Part shown: in pieces, positions 56,525 through 64,000 of the stretch | Numbering within the stretch: the first letter of the stretch is position 1 | How the letters are laid out: each line of letters opens with the position of its first letter | Assembly: GCA_023417515.1 (NCBI GenBank) | Contig: JAEZFL010000073.1 | Span: forward strand, 31,563-95,562 | Source: Pseudomonadota bacterium | GTDB lineage: Bacteria > Pseudomonadota > Alphaproteobacteria > Sphingomonadales > Sphingomonadaceae | Reading direction: 5' to 3' | Length of the DNA: 64,000 bases | The notes under the pieces: generated by a model | Told to the model about the DNA's origin: nothing | Databases searched by the model: none | Seen by the model: the letters and a program-made list of their open reading frames with translations, nothing else | Translations under genes and position numbers: made by a program

Positions 56525-57195
56525 CCAGGAACAGCGTAGGTCTTGCTTCCCTGCTGGTGGTGGCGACGCTCGCCGCCGCCGCGATCGTCGGGGGAATGGC
56601 GATGCCGGACGGCATCCAGCTTCCAACCCATTGGGGAATCAACGGCGAGCCGGACGCTTTCGCCGACAAGTGGACGGCGCTGCTGATGCCGGTCGGCCTC
56701 GTCGCCGGCGTGTCGCTGCTCTTCTACTTCCTGCCGTCGCTCGAGCCCCGCCGCGAAGGGTTGGCGCGGAGCCAGGGCCTCTATCTGTGGGGATGGATCG
56801 CGCTGCTGATGGTCGGCGCGGTGATCCAGCTTGCCTTGCTGTCCACGGGCCTCGGGTGGGGCATCCCGGTCAACCACCTGATCATCGGCGCGGTCGGCGT
56901 GATGCTGGTCCTGATCGGAAACCAGCTCGGCAAGTCCCGCTCGATGTATCTGATCGGCATCAGGACGCCATGGACGCTGGCCAGCGAGGAAGTGTGGATC
57001 AAGACTCACCGCCTGTGCGGCAAGCTGATGGTGTTGGGCGGGCTCGCCATGGTGGCCGCGGCGATGCTGCCGCTGCCGTCCGGCCTGCTGGCCACGGTGG
57101 CGATCGCGGTGATCGTCGTCGCGGCCGGCGTGCCGATCCTCTATTCCTTCATTGCCTGGCGGCGGGAGCGGCGCGCCGATCAGGCGAGGGGATAG
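56521..57195 (+). CDS. sdpI: SdpI-family membrane protein
   Basis: A 224-residue membrane protein with about six helices. The N-terminal DUF1648-like part (LPTHWGINGEPDAFADKW) and the SdpI part (LIGIRTPWTLASEEVWIKTH) are both present. In Bacillus, SdpI gives immunity to the SdpC toxin and binds SdpR. No SdpC-like toxin gene is in the window. It overlaps the convergent thpR by 16 bases. Confidence 0.9.
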   Translation: MTRNSVGLASLLVVATLAAAAIVGGMAMPDGIQLPTHWGINGEPDAFADKWTALLMPVGLVAGVSLLFYFLPSLEPRREGLARSQGLYLWGWIALLMVGAVIQLALLSTGLGWGIPVNHLIIGAVGVMLVLIGNQLGKSRSMYLIGIRTPWTLASEEVWIKTHRLCGKLMVLGGLAMVAAAMLPLPSGLLATVAIAVIVVAAGVPILYSFIAWRRERRADQARG

Positions 57196-57722
57196 GTCTC
57201 AAGCTCCGTGTAGACCGCGCCCTCCGGGGTGAGGCGGCTCTCGAACAGGCCGAACGCGTCGACCCGGAAGGGCTCGCCCCGCACCGTGCCGGACCGGGCG
57301 AGGAAGCCGTCGGCCCGGCCGGAGTCGCGGCCGAGCCGCGCCAGGGTGATGTGCGGATGGAAGGCGCGGCGGTCCGGCTCGATGCCGACCCGGGCCACCG
57401 CTTGGTCGACCTTCTTGTGAAGCGTGTGAACCGGCTCAGGGGGCCTCACCCCGGCCCATATCGTCGTCGGCACGCCGCGGCGATCGAACATGCCGAGGCC
57501 GCTCACCGCCAGGTCGAAAGGCGGGTGGTGGATCGATCCCAGCGCGGCGTGCACGTCCTCGGCCTGGTGGCGGTCGATCTCGCCCAGGAAGCGCAAGGTC
57601 AGGTGGAGCTGGTCGTCATCCTGCCAGCGGGCCCCGCCGATTCCGCCCATGATGTCGAGAAGCGCGTCGCGGACGGCGGCCGGCGGTCGGACGGCCACGA
57701 AGAGCCTATGCATGACAGGCAT
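57180..57722 (-). CDS. thpR: RNA 2',3'-cyclic phosphodiesterase
   Basis: A 180-residue 2H phosphoesterase. Both HxTx motifs are clear: HLTLRFLG near residue 45 and HPHITLARLG near 130. It opens 2',3'-cyclic phosphate RNA ends. ATG 57722 is used; ATG 57713 (MHRLFVAVRPP) is the more usual family start. It overlaps the 3' end of sdpI. Confidence 0.9.
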   Translation of the reverse strand: MPVMHRLFVAVRPPAAVRDALLDIMGGIGGARWQDDDQLHLTLRFLGEIDRHQAEDVHAALGSIHHPPFDLAVSGLGMFDRRGVPTTIWAGVRPPEPVHTLHKKVDQAVARVGIEPDRRAFHPHITLARLGRDSGRADGFLARSGTVRGEPFRVDAFGLFESRLTPEGAVYTELETYPLA

Positions 57723-57890
57723 TTAGGATCCGTCGAGCAATTGCGCCAGCGGCTGGACGATTGGAAAATGGCGCATTTTGCGTGATTCGGCCCTGCGGCT
57801 AACCATGTGTTTCGCTTGAAATCGGACCGTCTTCCTCTGATATGAATGACTGACGGCATCCAGCGCCGCGCAAAGGAGAGAGTGGAAATT

Positions 57891-58643
57891 ATGGCAGATC
57901 GGTTCGACACGCGCTTCGGCGCGCCGCCGCAGACGGGCCTGAACCCGGCGACGGACTATGCCGGCCGTGACGTGGCCGGTTACGACGCTGGCCTTCGCAA
58001 GCACATGCTGTCGGTCTACAATTACATGGCTTCGGGCGTGCTGTGGACGGGCATCGTCGCCTTGCTGTTCGCCAGCAGCGGCATGGCCCTCGACATCATG
58101 GCCGGCCCGGGCATCCTCAAATATGTCATCATGTTCTCGCCGCTGGCGTTTGTGATGGTGTTGAGCTTCGGAATCCACCGCCTGTCGACCGGAACCGCGC
58201 AGCTCCTTTATTGGGCGTTCGCGACGGTCATGGGCCTGTCGATGTCGACGATCTTCCTCGTCTTCACCGGCGAGTCGATCGCGGCGACCTTCTTCGCGAC
58301 CGCGGCCGCCTTCGCCAGCCTCAGCCTCTACGGCTACACCACCAAGAAGGACCTCAGCGGGTTCGGCACCTTCCTGCTGATGGGCGTCGTCGGCCTGCTC
58401 GTGGCGATGATCGTCAACCTGTTCATGCAGTCCGAGGCGATGATGTACGTGATCAGCGTCATTGGCGTGCTGCTGTTCGCGGGCCTGACCGTCTACGACA
58501 CGCAGCGGATCAAGAGCCTCTACTTCCAGGTCGCCGGCACCGATTTCCTCGGCAAGGCGGCGATCATGGGCGCGCTGTCGCTCTATCTCGACTTCGTGAA
58601 CATGTTCACCTTCCTGCTCAACCTGATGGGCAGCCGCGACTAA
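57891..58643 (+). CDS. Bax inhibitor-1/YccA family membrane protein
   Basis: A 250-residue protein with seven membrane helices. The N-terminus MADRFDTRFGAPPQTG is soluble; LRKHMLSVYNYMASGV starts helix 1, GLTVYDTQRIK is in the cytoplasmic loop before the last helix pair, and SLYLDFVNMFTFLLNL is the family's C-terminal signature. The ATG is preceded by aaaggagag. BI-1 homologues leak calcium or protons. Confidence 0.92.
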   Translation: MADRFDTRFGAPPQTGLNPATDYAGRDVAGYDAGLRKHMLSVYNYMASGVLWTGIVALLFASSGMALDIMAGPGILKYVIMFSPLAFVMVLSFGIHRLSTGTAQLLYWAFATVMGLSMSTIFLVFTGESIAATFFATAAAFASLSLYGYTTKKDLSGFGTFLLMGVVGLLVAMIVNLFMQSEAMMYVISVIGVLLFAGLTVYDTQRIKSLYFQVAGTDFLGKAAIMGALSLYLDFVNMFTFLLNLMGSRD

Positions 58644-58670
58644 GCGCGCTCCTCAGCGCAGAAACAGAAA

Positions 58671-58698
58671 GGCCCGGTGGCATCACCGGGCCTTTTTT
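58671..58698 (+). terminator. Rho-independent terminator after the BI-1 gene
   Basis: GGCCCGGTG (58671-58679), loop GCAT, CACCGGGCC (58684-58692), then TTTTTT. Nine perfect base pairs. AAA precedes the stem on the other side, so it may also work for the convergent ABC transporter gene. Confidence 0.92.
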
Positions 58699-58726
58699 CG
58701 TCCATTTCGCCGTCGGGGGAGGGGCC

Positions 58727-60526
58727 TTAGGCCGCCAAGCCCTCGAATTGGAGACGCGCCAGCCGCGCGTAGAGGCCGTTCTGGGCGCTCAGGCTGTCGT
58801 GAGTGCCCTCCTCGACGATCTCGCCCTTGTCCATGACGACGATGCGGTCGGCCGCTCGCACGGTGGCGAGGCGGTGGGCGATGACCAGGGTGGTGCGGTT
58901 CTCGAACAAGCGCTCCAGGCTCTGCTGGACCAGCCGCTCCGATTCCGCGTCGAGCGCGGAGGTCGCCTCGTCGAGCAGCAGCAGCGGCGCGTCACGCAAC
59001 AGGGCGCGGGCGATCGCGACGCGCTGGCGCTGGCCGCCGGACAGGCGCGCGCCGCCTTCGCCGAGATAGGTGTCGAGCCCGTCGGGGAGGGCGCGCAGGA
59101 AGTCGGCGGCATTGGCCGCCTCGGCGGCGTCCCACAGCTCCTCGTCCCCCGCCTCCCACTTGCCGTAGCGAAGATTGTCGCGGGCGGACGCGGCGAAGAT
59201 CACCATTTCCTGCGGGACCACGGCGATTCGGGCGCGGATATCGGCCGGGTCGGCCTCGCGCACGTCGACGCCGTCGACCCGCACGCAGCCTGCCTCCGGA
59301 TCGTAGAAGCGCTGGGCGAGCTGGAAGAGCGTCGACTTGCCCGCCCCCGACGGGCCGACCACAGCCAGCGTTTCGCCGCGCTTTACGTCGAGGTTGAACC
59401 CGCTGAGCGCACTCACCTCGGGCCGTGTCGGATAGCGGAAGGTGATGTCCTCGAAGGCGAGCGTTCCGAGCGGCGGATCGGGGAGCTGTCTCGGATTGGC
59501 CGGAGCGCGGATCGCGGGCTCCTGCGAGAGGAGCTCGGCCAGCCGCCCCGCGGCGCCGGCGCCGCGCAGAAGCTCGCCATAGACCTCGGCCAGCGCTCCG
59601 AACGAGCCTGCGACGAGGCCGCCGGTCAGCACGAAGGCGGCGATGGTGCCGCCGCTGATCCGCCCCGCGGCGACGTCGAGCGCGCCCTGCCACATCACCA
59701 ATGCGATCGATCCGAACACCAGTGCGATGACCACCGCGGTCATCAGCGCACGGAGCAGGATCCGCTTCCTCGCCGTCGCGAACACCGTGTCGACCGCCTT
59801 GCCGAACCGCGCGGCCTCGCGCTCCTCCTGCCCAAATGCCTGGACGATCTTCATCGCGCCCAATGTCTCGTCGACCATCGCCCCGACCTCGGCGAGACGA
59901 TCCTGGCTCCAGCGCGAGACGGTGCGCACTTTGCGCCCGATGAAGACGATCGGCACCACGACGACCGGGATCACGATCAGCAGCATCGCGGTCAGCCGCG
60001 GCGCCAGGGCGAACAGGTAGATGAGCCCGCCAAAGCCCATCAGGATGTTGCGTAGCGCCACCGAGATGGTCGATCCGACGACCTGCTCGATGATCGTCGT
60101 ATCGGCGGTGATGCGCGACGCGATCTCCGAAGGGCGGTTCTCCTCGAAATAGGCCGGCTCGAGACGAAGCAGGTTGCGCTCGACCGCGATGCGCAGGTCC
60201 GCGACGACCCGCTCGCCGAGCCAGGAGACGAAGTAGAAGCGGGTCGCCGTGGCGAGCGCCATGATCGCGACGATGAGCAGCAGATACTGGAACCAGCGGC
60301 TGATGTCGTCGCCGTCGCCACCGAAGCCGCGGTCGATGATCAGCTTGAACGCGCTCGGGATCGCGAGCGTCGCCAGCGCCGCGACCAACAACGCCAGCAC
60401 CGCTCCGGCGACATGGAGCCGGTAGCGGGCGACAAAGCGCCAGATGATCAGGAGATTGGCGAACTTGCCCGGCTGCGCGCTTTCGCCCGCGCCGTCGCTG
60501 TCGCCGGGTACGGGTGTCGCGGCCAT
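58727..60526 (-). CDS. ABC exporter, fused transmembrane and ATPase domains (MsbA-like)
   Basis: A 599-residue half-transporter. Six membrane helices lie in residues 25-320; the ATPase domain has Walker A VVGPSGAGKST, the Q-loop, signature ARLSGGQRQRVAIARAL, Walker B LLLLDEATSALD and the H-loop His in VIAHRLATV. It would dimerise to export lipids or a hydrophobic substrate. No substrate gene is adjacent. Confidence 0.92.
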   Translation of the reverse strand: MAATPVPGDSDGAGESAQPGKFANLLIIWRFVARYRLHVAGAVLALLVAALATLAIPSAFKLIIDRGFGGDGDDISRWFQYLLLIVAIMALATATRFYFVSWLGERVVADLRIAVERNLLRLEPAYFEENRPSEIASRITADTTIIEQVVGSTISVALRNILMGFGGLIYLFALAPRLTAMLLIVIPVVVVPIVFIGRKVRTVSRWSQDRLAEVGAMVDETLGAMKIVQAFGQEEREAARFGKAVDTVFATARKRILLRALMTAVVIALVFGSIALVMWQGALDVAAGRISGGTIAAFVLTGGLVAGSFGALAEVYGELLRGAGAAGRLAELLSQEPAIRAPANPRQLPDPPLGTLAFEDITFRYPTRPEVSALSGFNLDVKRGETLAVVGPSGAGKSTLFQLAQRFYDPEAGCVRVDGVDVREADPADIRARIAVVPQEMVIFAASARDNLRYGKWEAGDEELWDAAEAANAADFLRALPDGLDTYLGEGGARLSGGQRQRVAIARALLRDAPLLLLDEATSALDAESERLVQQSLERLFENRTTLVIAHRLATVRAADRIVVMDKGEIVEEGTHDSLSAQNGLYARLARLQFEGLAA

Positions 60527-60657
60527 GGCGCCGGACTAGCAGCGGGGCTGGCGCGGCTCAATGGCGGGAGGAGGTCGTGGCGATTTGTCGGACGATTGGG
60601 ATGGAACAAGCCTTATCCGCCCGCTATTCCATCCCCATATCGGGGGCTGGAGTTTGA

Positions 60658-61923
60658 ATGCTTTACGACGCTTATGAAGTGCAGCGCTCGCTGCTGACCG
60701 GAGCGAGCACCATGGCCGACATCGGTGCCGGCCTCCTCAACAACCCCGCCAACCCGTTTGCCTATTCGGGGATGGGCCCGATCATGGCGTCGGCGCTGCA
60801 GGTGTTCGCTCACGCCTCGGCGCCGCGCGGCAAGCCGGAATTCGGCTTCAAGACGACGGTCGTCGACGGCCGCGAAGTCGCGGTCAGCGAGGAGATCGTG
60901 CTCAGGAAGCCGTTCGGCCAGCTGAAGCGCTTCCGCCGCGCCATTGAAGGCAAGGGGGGCGTCGAGAACGGACCCAAGCTGCTCATCGTCGCGCCGATGT
61001 CGGGCCACTATGCCACGCTTCTGCGCGGCACGGTCGAGCGCATGATGCCCGGCCATGACGTCTACATCACCGACTGGCGCGACGCGAAGCTCGTCCCGCT
61101 CGAGGAAGGCGGCTTCGATCTCGACGATTATGTCGACTATCTGATCGAGTTCCTGGAGCATATCGGCGGCCGACCCCATGTGCTCGCCGTGTGCCAGCCC
61201 GCTGTGCCGGCTTATGCGGCCGCAGCGCTGATGAGCGCGCGCAAGCACCCGAACCGGCCGGCGACCCTGACCATGATGGGCGGCCCGATCGATACCCGCG
61301 AGGCGCCGACCGAGGTCAACACGGTCGCCACCCAGCGGCCTTTCTCCTGGTTCAAGAACAACGTCATCGCGACCGTGCCCTATCTCTATCCGGGGCAGGG
61401 CCGGCCGGTCTATCCGGGCTTCCTCCAGCTCGCCGGCTTCATGGCGATGAATTTCGGCAACCACCTCGTCAGCCATTGGGGCATGTTCAAGCATCTCGTC
61501 GAAGGCGCCGACGAGAGCGCCGAGGCGACGATGGCCTTCTACGAAGAATATCGCTCGGTCTGCGACATGACGGCCGAATTCTACCTCCAGACGATCGACG
61601 TCGTGTTCCAGCGCCATCTTCTGCCCAAGGGCGAGATGACCCATCGCGGCGTTCCTGTCGATCCGGCCGCGATCACCGACATTCCTTTGCTGGCGATCGA
61701 AGGCGAGCGCGACGACATTTCTGGCCTCGGCCAGACCAGGGCTGCGCTCACCATCGCGACGAGCCTGCCGGATTCGATGAAGCGCTACTACATGGCCAAG
61801 GGCGTCGGCCATTACGGCATCTTCAACGGCAGCAAGTGGCGCACCCGAATCGCGCCGGTCGTCGAGGAGTGGATCGCAGCCCACCAGGCGGTGCCCCAGC
61901 CCGGCGAGAAGCTCGCCGCCTGA
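60658..61923 (+). CDS. phaZ: Intracellular poly(3-hydroxybutyrate) depolymerase
   Basis: A 421-residue PHB depolymerase of the PhaZ1 type, which mobilises storage granules. MLYDAYEVQRSL is the usual start, followed by PHVLAVCQPAVPAYAAAALM with the nucleophile Cys of this group, LTMMGGPIDTREAPTEVN, and YMAKGVGHYGIFNGSKWR with the catalytic His. The size is normal for the family. Confidence 0.94.
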   Translation: MLYDAYEVQRSLLTGASTMADIGAGLLNNPANPFAYSGMGPIMASALQVFAHASAPRGKPEFGFKTTVVDGREVAVSEEIVLRKPFGQLKRFRRAIEGKGGVENGPKLLIVAPMSGHYATLLRGTVERMMPGHDVYITDWRDAKLVPLEEGGFDLDDYVDYLIEFLEHIGGRPHVLAVCQPAVPAYAAAALMSARKHPNRPATLTMMGGPIDTREAPTEVNTVATQRPFSWFKNNVIATVPYLYPGQGRPVYPGFLQLAGFMAMNFGNHLVSHWGMFKHLVEGADESAEATMAFYEEYRSVCDMTAEFYLQTIDVVFQRHLLPKGEMTHRGVPVDPAAITDIPLLAIEGERDDISGLGQTRAALTIATSLPDSMKRYYMAKGVGHYGIFNGSKWRTRIAPVVEEWIAAHQAVPQPGEKLAA

Positions 61924-61931
61924 CCCCTTCG

Positions 61932-62012
61932 TCACCCCGGACTTGATCCGAGGTCCATCTTCTCTTCTCAGCCCCGGTTCCAAGGAGGTGGATGCCGGAT
62001 CAAGTCCGGCAT
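61932..62012. repeat. Double palindromic repeat (ACCCCGG / ATGCCGG arms)
   Basis: CACCCCGGACTTGATCCGAG at 61933 onwards and ATGCCGG-atcaagt-CCGGCAT (61992-62012). It is the reverse arrangement of the repeat at 41.1 kb and shares its CCGGATCAAGTCCGG core. Confidence 0.78.
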
Positions 62013-62032
62013 GACGATGCTGGCAAGTCATT

Positions 62033-62047
62033 GAATCCTTAGGATTC
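62033..62047. promoter_or_regulatory. 15-bp palindrome upstream of the short ORF
   Basis: GAATCCT-t-AGGATTC is a perfect palindrome, 48 bases before the short ORF. It could be an operator or a small hairpin at the 5' end of a transcript. Confidence 0.4.
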
Positions 62048-62079
62048 GTCGCCACATTCCGGACAGTTCGCAACAACTG

Positions 62080-62089
62080 AAAGGAGGTG
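62080..62089 (+). promoter_or_regulatory. Perfect Shine-Dalgarno sequence
   Basis: AAAGGAGGTG is a full match to the 16S rRNA 3' end, seven bases before the ATG at 62095. It is the strongest ribosome-binding site I noticed in the window. Confidence 0.8.
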
Positions 62090-62094
62090 GTCTG

Positions 62095-62163
62095 ATGTCT
62101 CATTGTCATAAGCCGTTCGCGGCGTGCCAGGTGAGCGCAGCCTCCGCGGAGGCCCGCGCCTGA
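62095..62163 (+). CDS. Candidate 22-residue microprotein (His/Cys-containing)
   Basis: ATG to TGA encodes MSHCHKPFAACQVSAASAEA followed by RA. It follows a perfect Shine-Dalgarno sequence and is followed within 30 bases by a strong terminator hairpin, so it forms a compact independent unit. The coding part contains a 14-bp palindrome (62140-62153), so a structured RNA with a decoy ribosome site is an alternative. No downstream gene lies on this strand to be regulated by attenuation. Family not recognised. Confidence 0.45.
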   Translation: MSHCHKPFAACQVSAASAEARA

Positions 62164-62188
62164 CTTCAGGCCGCTTCGGCTGACAATG

Positions 62189-62218
62189 GAAAGGCCGTCC
62201 CGAAAGGGGCGGCCTTTC
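62189..62218 (+). terminator. Terminator hairpin with GAAA tetraloop
   Basis: GAAAGGCCGTCCC (62189-62201), loop GAAA, GGGGCGGCCTTTC (62206-62218), one G-U pair. A and T runs inside the stem ends make it bidirectional, so it could end both the short transcript and purQ. Confidence 0.75.
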
Positions 62219-62241
62219 GCATTTCAGAGTCACCCACCGTC

Positions 62242-62313
62242 ATCCCAGCGAAAGCTGGGATCTCACTTCTTTCGCTTGGGTGAAGGCAGCGAGATTCCAG
62301 CTTTCGCTGGAAT
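62242..62313. repeat. Pair of palindromic repeats before purQ
   Basis: ATCCCAGC-GAAA-GCTGGGAT (62242-62261) and ATTCCAGC-TTTC-GCTGGAAT (62294-62313), opposite in orientation, each with the GTCATCCC/GGGATGAC-type flank seen at 15.9 and 44.4 kb. Confidence 0.8.
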
Positions 62314-62325
62314 GACGGATCACGC

Positions 62326-62991
62326 TTAGCCCAGCGCCTCGACCAGACCCTCGAACAACCTTTTGCCATCAGTGCGGCCGTGCGCCGGCTCCACGGCACG
62401 CTCGGGGTGAGGCATCATGCCGAGTACGTTTCCGCCCTCGTTGATGATTCCGGCGATACCGCGTGCCGAGCCGTTGACCTCCTCGGCATAGCGGAAAGCG
62501 ACTCGGCCTTCGCCTTCGAGCCGGTCGAGAGTCGCCTCGTCCGCGGTGTAGTTGCCGTCATGATGGGCGACCGGGAAGACCACGCTTTCGCCGGCATCGT
62601 AGCGGCTGGTGAAGGCCGACTGGCTGTTGTCGACGGTCAGGGCGACGTCACGGCCGATGAAGCGGATGCCGGCGTTGCGCATCAGCGCGCCCGGCAGCAT
62701 CCCCGTCTCGGTCAGGATCTGGAAGCCGTTGCAGATGCCGAGCACGGCGACTCCGCGGTCGGCCGCGGCCTTCACCGCCTGCATCACCGGCGAACGCGCC
62801 GCGATCGCGCCTGAGCGCAGATAGTCGCCGTAGGAGAAACCGCCGGGCACCGCGACGATGCCCGTGCCCTCGGGGAGTTCGGTTTCCTTGTGCCACACCA
62901 TGGCCGGCGCCGTTCCGGTCACCAGCCGAAGCGCCTCGGCGACGTCGCGGTCGCAATTGGAACCCGGGAAGACGATGACGGCGGTCTTCAT
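62326..62991 (-). CDS. purQ: Phosphoribosylformylglycinamidine synthase subunit PurQ
   Basis: A 221-residue class I glutaminase that supplies ammonia for purine synthesis. MKTAVIVFPGSNCDRDVAEA is the family start, GGFSYGDYLRSGAIA follows, the catalytic Cys is in VLGICNGFQIL, and the His-Glu pair lies in MMPHPERAVEP. The ATG overlaps the purS stop region by four bases. Confidence 0.96.
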   Translation of the reverse strand: MKTAVIVFPGSNCDRDVAEALRLVTGTAPAMVWHKETELPEGTGIVAVPGGFSYGDYLRSGAIAARSPVMQAVKAAADRGVAVLGICNGFQILTETGMLPGALMRNAGIRFIGRDVALTVDNSQSAFTSRYDAGESVVFPVAHHDGNYTADEATLDRLEGEGRVAFRYAEEVNGSARGIAGIINEGGNVLGMMPHPERAVEPAHGRTDGKRLFEGLVEALG

Positions 62992-63242
62992 GAGCGCTGG
63001 CCCGCCGCCTCCACCTTCTCGATCCGGTAATTCTCGATGACCGTGTTGGCGAGCAGCTTGCGGCACATCTGGTCGATGTCGGCCTCGTCCGCGGCGCCGT
63101 CCTCCAGCTCCAGTTCGATCAGCTTGCCGGCGCGAACGTCGCGGACGCCGCCGAAGCCGAGGCCCTCGAGCGCGTGGTGGATCGCCTTGCCCTGCGGGTC
63201 GAGCACGCCGGACTTGAGCGTCACATGGACCCGGTATTTCAT
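62988..63242 (-). CDS. purS: Phosphoribosylformylglycinamidine synthase subunit PurS
   Basis: An 84-residue PurS, the small subunit that joins PurQ and PurL. KYRVHVTLKSGVLDPQGKAI, HHALEGLGFGGVRDVRAGKL and the C-terminal LANTVIENYRIE are canonical. It overlaps purQ; purL is not in the window. Confidence 0.95.
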   Translation of the reverse strand: MKYRVHVTLKSGVLDPQGKAIHHALEGLGFGGVRDVRAGKLIELELEDGAADEADIDQMCRKLLANTVIENYRIEKVEAAGQRS

Positions 63243-63384
63243 TCGTGTCAGCTCCTGGGGGTGAGGCGGCGAGGCCGCCCAGAGGTGCCGCGCATATGGC
63301 CTTTGCGGCTCACTGCGGCAAGGATTTACGCGCGCTTTACCGCGTTGCGGCTATCGCTCCAGCTGGAAAAGCGGGAGGATCGCG

Positions 63385-63534
63385 ATGCTCGGTTTGGCGA
63401 TGGCCATGTTTATTGCGCTGTTCGGGTTCGGCGAGCAGTTCCTCGGCTGGTCCGATCCCGCCGGCAAGGTCCAGCTCGGGCTGTTCATGTCCTTCCTGTT
63501 CGGCATGATCTGCGGCTACCGCGCCAAGGCGTGA
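63385..63534 (+). CDS. 49-residue membrane protein
   Basis: MLGLAMAMFIALFGFGEQFL then GWSDPAGKVQLGLFMSFLFG and MICGYRAKA: two short membrane helices joined by a soluble turn. The ATG has gggaggat six bases upstream, a good site. It lies 37 bases before the erpA-like gene and divergent from purS. No family recognised. Confidence 0.65.
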   Translation: MLGLAMAMFIALFGFGEQFLGWSDPAGKVQLGLFMSFLFGMICGYRAKA

Positions 63535-63571
63535 GCTTGTTCGGGGCCGACCGGCGGCCTATCTCCCTCTC

Positions 63572-63916
63572 ATGAGCGCCACCACCGACATCGCCGACAT
63601 CGCGCTGAGCCCCGCCGCGGCGGCGCGCGTGGCGCGGATCGCCGAGAAGCAGGGCAAGCCGGCGATGCTGCGCCTGTCGGTTGAAGGGGGCGGCTGCGCG
63701 GGCTTCCAGTACCGGTTCGGCCTCGCCGAGGAGATCGGCGACGGCGACCGAGTCGTCGAGACGGACGGCGTTCGCCTCGTCGTCGACGACGTGTCGCTCG
63801 ACCTCGTGCGTGGCAGCATCGTCGACTTCGTCGAGAGCCTCGGCGGCGCCGCTTTCCAGGTTCGCAACCCCCAGGCCGCCTCCGGCTGCGGCTGCGGCAC
63901 CAGCTTCTCGATCTGA
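63572..63916 (+). CDS. erpA: Iron-sulfur cluster assembly/insertion protein (ErpA/IscA type)
   Basis: A 114-residue A-type carrier. The three conserved cysteines are visible: GGGCAGFQYRFGLAE and the C-terminal SGCGCGTSFSI. These bind an iron-sulfur cluster for delivery to target enzymes. ErpA, IscA and SufA are close relatives; the choice of ErpA is by general similarity only. Confidence 0.9.
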   Translation: MSATTDIADIALSPAAAARVARIAEKQGKPAMLRLSVEGGGCAGFQYRFGLAEEIGDGDRVVETDGVRLVVDDVSLDLVRGSIVDFVESLGGAAFQVRNPQAASGCGCGTSFSI

Positions 63917-63927
63917 ACGGGTCTTAG

Positions 63928-63949
63928 CCCCTCCTCTTCAGAGGAGGGG
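63928..63949. repeat. Palindrome after the erpA-like gene
   Basis: CCCCTCCTC (63928-63936), loop TTCA, GAGGAGGGG (63941-63949), followed by TTGGGGTGGTGG. It could also act as part of a terminator. It is one of the CCCCTCC-type repeats. Confidence 0.65.
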
Positions 63950-63970
63950 TTGGGGTGGTGGCGCCGCTAC

Positions 63971-64000
63971 CCCCCCCCCCAGCCATATGGTCGCCCCCCC
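63971..64000. other. C homopolymer runs at the window end
   Basis: A run of about twelve C's and a second run of seven or more C's surround AGCCATATGGTCG. In this otherwise balanced GC-rich sequence they look like low-quality bases at a contig end rather than biology. Confidence 0.6.

Noticed and set aside
62166..62399. Minus-strand ORF after purQ
   Set aside because: It is made of terminator and palindromic repeat sequence read in one frame and overlaps the end of purQ.

Overview
The window is about 64 kb of GC-rich chromosomal DNA from an alphaproteobacterium, most likely Sphingomonadaceae. The pointers are a CcrM-type GANTC methyltransferase with a CtrA-like box, a split pntAA/pntAB/pntB transhydrogenase operon beside an aa3 oxidase subunit IV gene, several families typical of sphingomonads (DUF6127, DUF6456, DUF6894, DUF4166), many palindromic intergenic repeats, and an RcGTA-type gene transfer agent (GTA) cluster. 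The left edge cuts a yghU-like gene. The right edge ends in low-complexity C runs that look like a contig end.

Layout. 0-6.6 kb: glutathione transferase fragment, lipid kinase and phosphoesterase pair, then an operon of a GbsR/MarR regulator, a DCC-type oxidoreductase, a stand-alone DUF4166 protein, a saccharopine-dehydrogenase-like/DUF4166 protein and a membrane protein. The regulator starts inside a 24-bp perfect palindrome. 6.5-13 kb: secreted trypsin-like protease, methyltransferase, rplM-rpsI, secreted Kelch protein, unknown membrane protein. 13-19.5 kb: glmM-DUF1272-thiD (thiD fused to a VOC domain), rnhB, ccrM, folP. 19.5-27 kb: phosphodiester glycosidase, SDR, NtrC-type regulator, oxidase subunit IV and the transhydrogenase operon. 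27-33 kb: winged-helix regulator, tRNA-Val, XRE regulator, DUF6456, several small membrane or secreted proteins, GST, a DedA-like protein and a PilZ-like protein.

33.5-48.7 kb: a collinear tailed-phage head-tail cluster in RcGTA gene order: portal, DUF6127, prohead protease, capsid, a fibre/adaptor cassette, head-tail connectors, tail tube, tail chaperones, short tape measure, DUF2460, DUF2163, NlpC/P60 peptidase, baseplate protein and DUF2793. No terminase precedes the portal, and there is no integrase or repressor, so a domesticated GTA fits better than an active prophage. The cluster is unusual: a palindromic repeat lies in frame inside the portal gene, terminator-like hairpins sit at the portal start and just before the capsid gene, a 159-bp element with 27-bp perfect terminal inverted repeats sits between the tail genes, and secreted-protein genes lie on the opposite strand.

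48.8-64 kb: OmpA-like porin, UDP-glucose dehydrogenase, Cu/Zn superoxide dismutase, MFS transporter, tyrosine phosphatase, fructosamine-kinase-like protein, an alpha/beta-hydrolase-SdpR-SdpI operon behind a promoter carrying four GCTA repeats at 8-bp spacing, thpR, a Bax-inhibitor-1 homologue, an MsbA-like ABC exporter, an intracellular PHB depolymerase, a very short ORF or structured RNA with a perfect Shine-Dalgarno sequence, purS-purQ and an ErpA/IscA-type iron-sulfur protein.

All functions are inferred by reading motifs in the translated sequence. No database search was possible.
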